DNA from: JAYEIA01 sp034659855
GTDB taxonomy: Bacteria > Bacteroidota > Bacteroidia > Bacteroidales > JAADGE01
Reading direction: 5' to 3'
Assembly (NCBI GenBank): GCA_034659855.1
Contig: JAYEIA010000262.1
Span: 1-6,586, forward strand
DNA: 6,586 nucleotides
Shown: positions 1 through 4,800 of the stretch, in pieces
How positions within the stretch are numbered: position 1 is the first letter of the stretch
Layout of the letters: every line of letters starts with the position of its first letter
Made by a program: the position numbers and the translations under genes
Notes under the pieces: model-generated
What the model was told of the DNA's origin: nothing
What the model saw: only the letters and a program-made list of their open reading frames with translations
Databases searched by the model: none

Positions 1-90
1 TGTTTTAAATTAACAGCTCACAGCTTTGCGAAAAGTTCTTGTTTTAGCAACTTGAAAGAATGATAAAACTGAAAAAAATCTGATAGTGCA
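1..90. repeat. 90-bp direct repeat, copy 1
   Basis: This 90-bp block recurs at 163-252 with 7 mismatches by eye (period 162 bp). It starts TGTTTTAAATTAAC and ends CTGATAGTGCA. Both copies contain the arms AAGTT and AACTT (33-37 and 49-53 here) around an 11-bp centre, a possible but weak protein-binding dyad. Stops occur in all forward frames and no open frame is seen, so I read it as non-coding. The 72 bp between copies (91-162) is AT-rich with no gene; it opens with a near-repeat of the preceding ten bases (TGATAGTGCA / TGATATTGCT). Function unknown. Confidence 0.85.
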
Positions 91-162
91 TGATATTGCT
101 GAAAGTATTCTAAGTGCAAAAAATTAAAATAGTTCGTTTTGGGCAGATTAAAAAAAACTGAT

Positions 163-252
163 TGTTTTAAATTAACGGCTCACAGCTTTGTGGAAAGTTC
201 TTGTTTTAGCAACTTGAAAGAATGATAAAACTGAAAAGTAACTGATAGTGTA
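163..252. repeat. 90-bp direct repeat, copy 2, abutting the IS
   Basis: Second copy of the block at 1-90, about 92% identical by eye. The AAGTT/AACTT dyad lies at 195-215. Homology to copy 1 stops at 252, within a few bases of the outer end of the insertion sequence. Either the IS entered this copy or the repeat unit happens to end there. The sequence that follows copy 1 (from 91) is not found on the far side of the IS at 1751, so a simple insertion into the repeat does not explain the junction. Confidence 0.85.
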
Positions 253-255
253 AAG

Positions 256-301
256 TACTCCCCATTGATTGGACTAAAAATGGGCAAAGTTAAGGTGGAA
301 A
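256..301. repeat. IS terminal inverted repeat, orfB-distal end
   Basis: It begins TACTCCCCA (256-264), has a GGAC box (271-274), and ends in AAGTTAAGGTGGAAA (287-301). The same three blocks occur in reverse complement at 1714-1750, in the same order. This copy is 9 bp longer between the GGAC box and the inner block than the other end. IS3-family ends are transposase binding sites and often show a conserved tip and a conserved inner block, as here. Confidence 0.85.
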
Positions 302-362
302 TAATTTAACTTTTTAAGATGTTTAAAAGTCAAAATTGATTATTATTATTATTTAAAAAAAT

Positions 363-394
363 ATTTTTCTTAGAAAAATTATTTCTACTTTTGC
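363..394 (+). promoter_or_regulatory. Bacteroidota-type promoter with overlapping palindrome
   Basis: TACTTTTG at 386-393 fits the Bacteroidota -7 consensus TAnnTTTG. The expected start of transcription is near 399-401, at the first base of a structured region. A perfect dyad, ATTTTTCT-T-AGAAAAAT (363-379), covers the -20 to -37 region where the second promoter element would sit. No clear TTTG -33 box is present. The dyad could be an operator or simply an AT-rich upstream element. The link to the RNA downstream is inferred from position. Confidence 0.5.
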
Positions 395-399
395 AATCA

Positions 400-495
400 T
401 TGGATAAGCTCTGCCGGAGGGCAACTTATTCCACATCAGACGATGCTTTATACGCATGTCGGGAATGGTCGGTAATTATCGGTCATTCCTTTTTT
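400..495 (+). ncRNA. Candidate small RNA, about 95 nt, three hairpins
   Basis: The segment lies between the promoter at 386-393 and an intrinsic terminator, and almost all of it folds. Hairpin 1 pairs GGATAAG (402-408) with CTTATTCC (425-432), with an inner stem TGCC/GGCA (412-415, 420-423) closed by a GGAG loop. Hairpin 2 pairs GACGATGC (439-446) with GCATGTC (454-460), with one bulged G and a 7-nt loop. Hairpin 3 is the terminator. No open reading frame of note is seen. It lies inside the IS, opposite and convergent to orfB, and shares no sequence with the transposase genes. I do not recognise the family with certainty; Bacteroidota RNA families such as Flavo-1 or other Rfam models would be the first to test. 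Expression is inferred. Confidence 0.55.
462..495 (+). terminator. Intrinsic terminator of the candidate small RNA
   Basis: GGAATG (462-467) pairs with CATTCC (484-489). The stem continues inward through GU pairs and CG/GC pairs to a loop around AATT, making a nearly unbroken stem of about 12-13 bp. Six T residues follow at 490-495. It is directional for the plus strand: on the minus strand the stem is not followed by a T run. Confidence 0.75.
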
Positions 496-524
496 ATATG
501 TGGTAATGCTGAAGTCTGTTTGTG

Positions 525-551
525 AAAAAAACTCAAAATGCGAAGCATTTT
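525..551 (-). terminator. Intrinsic terminator of the transposase transcript
   Basis: On the minus strand, AAAATGC and GCATTTT pair (535-541 with 545-551) around a TTC loop. After GAG comes a run of seven T (525-531 read in complement). The stem overlaps the orfB stop codon at 550-552, so transcription ends right after the transposase. With the terminator at 462-495 it separates two convergent units. Confidence 0.7.
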
Positions 552-1368
552 ATTTGTCAAAATATAAATCATACGGCGTTCTGTATTTATGGGTTTGATG
601 TAATCTTTCATTGTTATAAAAGTTAAAATATTCGTTTAATCCGTTCCATAGTTCTGCTCCGGTTGCAATTTCATTTAGATAAATATATTCGTATTTTACA
701 GACCTCCAAAATCGCTCTATCATTATATTATCTAATGCCCTGCCTTTACCATCCATGCTGATTTTAATGTTGTTATATTTCAAAATATCGGTAAATACAT
801 TACTTGTATATTGACTGCCTTGGTCTGTATTAAAAATTTCAGGTATGCTTTTCTCAAGAGCTTTTTCTAATGTTTCTATGCAGAATGAAACATCTAAACT
901 ATTAGATATTTCCCATGCAATAATATACCTGCTATACCAATCAATAATAGCTGTAAGATATAAAAAACCTTGTTTCATAGGGATATAAGTAATTTCTGTA
1001 CTCCAAACCATATTGGGTTTATTTATCTTCAATCCTTTTAACAGGTACAGATATTTCTTATGTTCCGGATTTGCGTTACTTAATTTTGGTTTAGAATAAA
1101 CAGCTTCAAGGCCCATTAATCTTAACAATCTTCTTACTCTTTTTATATTCACTTGATAATCTAAATTTTGTAAAAATGCGTGCATTCTTGCAACTCCATA
1201 AAACGGTGTTTTCAAATATTGTTCATCCAAAAGTCGCATATATAAAAGGTTTTTCGGATTTTCACTTATCGGTTCATAATAATATGAAGACCGAGACAAA
1301 CCTAATAGTTCACATTGTCTTGCAATATTTACATATTTATTATTTGGGTCTATAATTTTTTTGAGTCC
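550..1368 (-). pseudogene. IS3-family transposase OrfB (DDE integrase), probably non-functional
   Basis: The product is the catalytic half of an IS3 transposase. The frame is open from just after the orfA stop (1368) and has no ATG before the integrase core; the first usable in-frame start is a TTG at 1297-1299, giving 249 residues. Numbered from that TTG, residues about 20-65 form the HTH_21-type region, 95-200 the integrase core (rve) and 215-245 the C-terminal region ending ERLHQTHKYRTPYDLY. The second and third catalytic residues are present: D159 in NTDQGSQY and E195 in MIERFWRS, with the family's D-35-E spacing. The first is altered: VWSTEITYI has E102 where relatives have VWSTDITYI. 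Upstream of the TTG the frame encodes KKIIDPNNKYVNIARQCELL, which is conserved in relatives, so true OrfB extends to about 1360 and should be made by frameshifting from orfA. That route looks broken. I am confident in the family and moderately confident it is dead. Confidence 0.85.
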
Positions 1369-1398
1369 CTAAATTTCTACTGTCCGATTTTTTTTTTT
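1356..1398 (-). other. Slippery homopolymer tracts between orfA and orfB
   Basis: On the minus strand there is an A11 run (1388-1398) and an A7 run (1356-1362), with TAG (1369-1371) between them. A -1 slip at A11 leads to KSDSRNLGTQKN and then stops at TAA (1340-1342), because the -1 frame is not the orfB frame here. OrfB is in frame 0 with orfA. If the A7 run had six A, the -1 product would read on as SDSRNLGTQKIIDPNNK into orfB. I infer a one-base expansion of the A7 run, or a sequencing error there. Confidence 0.6.
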
Positions 1399-1665
1399 GA
1401 GCCAATCAAGCTCTACTTCTAATTGTCCAATTCTTTTATAAAGACGGTCGGTCAGTTCCTCATGTTTTTTCTCTGTTTTTTCTTTCACTCCTTTTTTGAA
1501 AATATACGGTAACTGCTCTTTTGTTTGCCGTTTCCAATTAGATATTTGGTTCGGATGAATTTCAAATCTGCTCGATAACTCACTAAGAGTTTGTTGTTCT
1601 TTGAGTGCTTCAAGAACTACTCGACTTTTAAATGATGCTTGAAATTGTTTTCTTTTTTTACTCAT
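1369..1665 (-). CDS. IS3-family OrfA, DNA-binding helix-turn-helix protein
   Basis: This 98-residue protein is the DNA-binding half of an IS3-type transposase. Residues about 5-55 form the helix-turn-helix (QASFKSRVVLEALKEQQTL, then SELSSRFEIHPNQISNWKRQ). Residues about 65-90 form a leucine-zipper-like coil ending IGQLEVELDWLKKK, through which OrfA and OrfAB multimerise in this family. The start is the ATG at 1663-1665, just inside the terminal repeat. It ends in an A11 tract (minus strand, 1388-1398) encoding KKK, where relatives slip by -1 into orfB, then reads NRTVEI and stops at TAG. OrfA looks intact and could still be made; alone it typically acts as a repressor or inhibitor of transposition. 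Confidence 0.88.
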   Translation of the reverse strand: MSKKRKQFQASFKSRVVLEALKEQQTLSELSSRFEIHPNQISNWKRQTKEQLPYIFKKGVKEKTEKKHEELTDRLYKRIGQLEVELDWLKKKNRTVEI

Positions 1666-1689
1666 TTTTGTTATGTTTTTTTAAAGGGT

Positions 1690-1716
1690 AAAATTAAAAT
1701 TTTTTATTTTAATTTT
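1690..1716. repeat. Perfect 11-bp inverted repeat inside the IS left end
   Basis: AAAATTAAAAT (1690-1700) and ATTTTAATTTT (1706-1716) are exact reverse complements separated by five T. It lies between the terminal repeat and the orfA start. In a transcript entering from outside the IS this would form a hairpin just before the orfA start. Some insertion sequences use such hairpins to block translation from external promoters; that role here is inferred. It may also be part of the AT-rich orfA promoter region. Confidence 0.7.
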
Positions 1717-1750
1717 CCACCTTAACTTGCTGTCCTAAAATTGGGGAGTA
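1714..1750. repeat. IS terminal inverted repeat, orfA-proximal end
   Basis: Read on the minus strand it gives TACTCCCCA, a GGAC box and AAGTTAAGGTGGAAA, the same blocks as at 256-301 with a shorter spacer. The innermost 15-bp block (1714-1728) is identical between the two ends. Confidence 0.85.
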
Positions 1751-1755
1751 TTATA
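1727..1755 (+). promoter_or_regulatory. Possible outward hybrid promoter at the IS edge
   Basis: TTGCTG (1727-1732) lies inside the IS inverted repeat, and TATTAT (1749-1754) straddles the IS edge with a 16-bp spacer, pointing at the efflux operon. This resembles a general sigma-70 -35/-10 pair. It does not fit the Bacteroidota TTTG / TAnnTTTG pattern, so its use in this host is doubtful. The leader to the operon start is about 60 nt. No better promoter for the operon is seen between 1750 and 1819. Confidence 0.2.
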
Positions 1756-1826
1756 GCCTAAGCTCGTCAGCACAACAAATAACAGAAACATTGTGTAACA
1801 GATTAAAAAACAAATCAGCATGTTAA
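1752..1826 (+). pseudogene. Possible 3' remnant of an upstream gene
   Basis: From 1752 a frame stays open for 24 codons (YSLSSSAQQITETLCNRLKN, then KSAC) and stops at TAA 1824-1826, overlapping the pump start by 7 bp. Such overlaps are common between genes of one operon, which makes a remnant plausible. The frame runs back into the IS end and meets a stop at 1710-1712; it does not continue in the DNA left of the IS, where stops fill all frames. I do not recognise the peptide. A chance open frame of this length is easily possible. Confidence 0.2.
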
Positions 1827-4800
1827 ATAAAATAATTGATTTTAGTGTTAAAAACAAACTGATTGTTATTCTTTTTACGATTACCATTACTGCTTTTGGT
1901 TTGTATTCTGCCTTAAACATTTCAGTTGGGACAGTACCCGATATTACCAACAACCAAATTCAGGTAATTACTACTTCCGGCAATTTATCAACTGCTGAAA
2001 TTGAACAATTTATTACTACGCCGGTGGAAATGGAAATGGCCAATATACCCGGAGTTCTGGAAATCCGTTCGATCTCAAAATTTGGCATTTCAGTTGTAAC
2101 TGTGGTTTTTAAAGAAAGTATGGGAACCTACTTACCCCGGCAGCTTATTGCCGAGAAAATTAAAACAGCCTCCGACAATATTCCCAAAGCCTATGGAGCA
2201 CCCGAAATGGGACCAATTTCTACCGGACTTGGGGAAATATATCAGTACATTGTAGATGTAAAACCCGAATACAGAAGCGAATACACTGCCATGGAATTGA
2301 GAACCATTCAGGACTGGATTATCAAAAGACGGCTCTCGGGAATCAACGGTGTTGTAGAAATTAATAGTTGGGGCGGCTATTTAAAGCAGTACGAAGTCGC
2401 TGTTATTCCTGAAAAAATCAAAAGTTTCAATATAAGTCTAATGGAAGTGTATAGCGCACTTGAAAACAACAATGATATATCCGGTGGTTCGTATATAGAA
2501 AAAAACAACCAAAGCTATTTCATAAGAGGCGACGGACAGGCAAAAACTTTAGAAGATATTGAAAATATTGTGGTAAAAAATAGTGCAGGCACACCTATTT
2601 TGGTGAAAGACCTGGCAAAGGTCAGTTATGGGCATGCTAACCGTTTTGGTGCCATTACAGCCAACGGAGAAGGCGAAACTGTACTTGGTCAGGTAATGAT
2701 GCTGAAAAATGCCAATTCGAAAAAGGTTATCAATGAAGTAAACCAAAGAGTAGCTGAAATTCAAAAAAACCTACCCGAAGGCGTATTTATAAATCCTATT
2801 CTGGAAAGAGGTGAATTGATAGCTAAAACCACTTCTACCATAATGGAAAATTTAATACTGGGAGCCATTATTGTATTACTTGTAGTGGTGGTAATTCTTG
2901 GAAATTGGCGCATGGCATTGGTGATTGCATCCACCATTCCGCTTGCATTTTTGTTTACTTTAGGCATGATGTATATTTTCGGTATCGATGCCAACCTAAT
3001 GAGTATGGGAGCATTAGATTTTGGAATTATCATTGATGGCCCGGTCATTATTGTAGAGTACATCGCCATAAAAATGAGCTTGCAGAAAAATAATATTTTA
3101 GAGAATAAGGGAGATAAGCGTAGAAGCATACTGGACAAACTTTCTATTTCCGGTGCTTCTTCTATGATGAAATCGGCCATTTTCGGTCAGATTATCATTC
3201 TTATTGTTTTTATACCAATTCTTGCCTTAACAGGAGTAGAAGGAAAAATGTTTCATCCCATGGCCTTGTCGTTTTCGTTTGCCATTATTGGTGCTATGAT
3301 ACTGGGTCTTACATGGATTCCTGTTGCATCAGCACTCTTTTTAAAACCAACGAAATCACAAAAACGCACCATTTCCGACTGGTTAATGGATAAAATCCGT
3401 CAGTCATATACTCCGGTTATTAAATGGTCAAGCAGTCATAAACGTATTGTGCTTGGGGCAGCCATTGTTTCGTTGCTGTTTACCGGTTTTGTATTTACAC
3501 GTATCGGTGGTGAATTTGTACCCACACTTGATGAAGGTGACTTTGTAATACAACCCGTGCTAAAAACAGGCACATCGCTTTCTAAAACAGTAGAAATGAC
3601 CACCCGGATGGAAAATATACTGATAGAGCATTTTCCCGATGAAGTGGACCAAATTGTTTGCCGTATTGGTGCTGCCGAAGTCCCTACCGACCCTATGTCG
3701 ATGGAGGAAATAGATATGATTATCAAGCTTAAATCGCGCGATGGATGGACATTGGCAAAAGACAAAGAAGAACTGGCCGAAAAATTCAAAGAAAAGCTCT
3801 CCATTATTCCGGGTGTGGAATATGAGTTTACCCAACCCATTGAGATGCGTTTTAATGAACTTATTACCGGCGTGCGTTCAGATATTGCTATAAAAATATT
3901 TGGTGAAGATTTGGATTATATCAACCAAAAGGCCAAAGAAATACAAAAGCTGATTGCAGATGTCCCCGGAGCAAGCGATGTTATTGTAGAAAAAACCGAA
4001 GGTCTTCCCCAAATAAAAGTTAGCTACAACAGAAGCAAAATAGCATATTATGGTTTAGATATTAAAACCTTAAATACAACTATGTCGGCAGCATTTGGAG
4101 GCGAAAAAGCCGGTGTTATTTTTGAGGACGAAAAACGTTTCGATTTGGTACTTCGCTTAAACAATGAAAATCGAACAGATATTAATGATATTAGTAATTT
4201 GCAGGTGCCCATTTCAACGGGGCAAATGATACCGTTCAGCGAATTGGCCAACATTGAATATACCAAAGGTCCTGCTAAAATTTCGCACGACAATGTCCGA
4301 CGACGCGTTGTGGTAAGCGTGAACGTTCGCAACCGTGACCTGCAGTCGGTTATTGAAGATATTCAACAGTTAATAGATGAAAATATAAACATTAAAGCCG
4401 GCAGTTATGTGGAATATGGCGGACAATTTGAAAACTTACAAAGTGCCAAAAAACGACTCATGTTTGCTGTTCCAATTGCTCTACTGTTGATTTTTATCTT
4501 TCTACATTTTGCCTTTAAATCATTTAAAGATGCGTTAATGATTTTTATTGCCATTCCTTTAGCTACAGTTGGTGGCGTAATGCTGCTCTGGATAAGGGGA
4601 ATGCCATTCAGCGTTTCTGCAGGTGTAGGCTTTATTGCCTTGTTTGGTATTGCAGTGCTCAACGGAATTGTACTTATCGAGCATTTTAAGGAGTTACAAA
4701 ATAAAGGAATTACCAACATGCGAGAATTGATATTAACCGGTACCAAAAATCGTTTGCGTCCGGTTTTACTCACTGCCGCTACCGATGCGTTGGGCTTTCT

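Larger units (their letters stand above)
256..1750 (-). mobile_element. IS3-family insertion sequence, probably inactive
   Basis: About 1.5 kb, bounded by imperfect inverted repeats and carrying the orfA plus orfB pair typical of the IS3 family, both read on the minus strand, so the element's left end is at 1750. The boundaries given are the ends of the clear TACTCCCC repeats; the true ends could lie a few bases further out. No convincing 3-4 bp target duplication is visible; at best there is a 2-bp TA at 251-252 and 1754-1755 if the ends are placed at 253 and 1753. OrfA and orfB are not joined by a single -1 slip, and the first DDE residue is Glu, so autonomous transposition is unlikely. At the orfB end, about 230 bp of extra DNA carry a probable small-RNA gene, making it longer than the usual 1.2-1.3 kb of compact IS3 relatives. 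I cannot name the specific element. Confidence 0.9.

Noticed and set aside
1..252. CRISPR array
   Set aside because: Only two repeat copies, each 90 bp, with a single 72-bp spacer; no CRISPR-like short repeat and no cas gene.
339..353. ATT trinucleotide repeat (five units)
   Set aside because: Short microsatellite in AT-rich non-coding DNA, with no sign of a contingency locus.
400..495. tRNA or riboswitch
   Set aside because: No cloverleaf or CCA end. The terminator follows the hairpins directly and the next gene is convergent, so there is no downstream gene for a riboswitch to control.
1735..1953. 72-codon minus-strand frame across the pump start
   Set aside because: It runs from antisense of the pump N-terminus into the IS end; hydrophobic stretches are antisense of TM1 codons.
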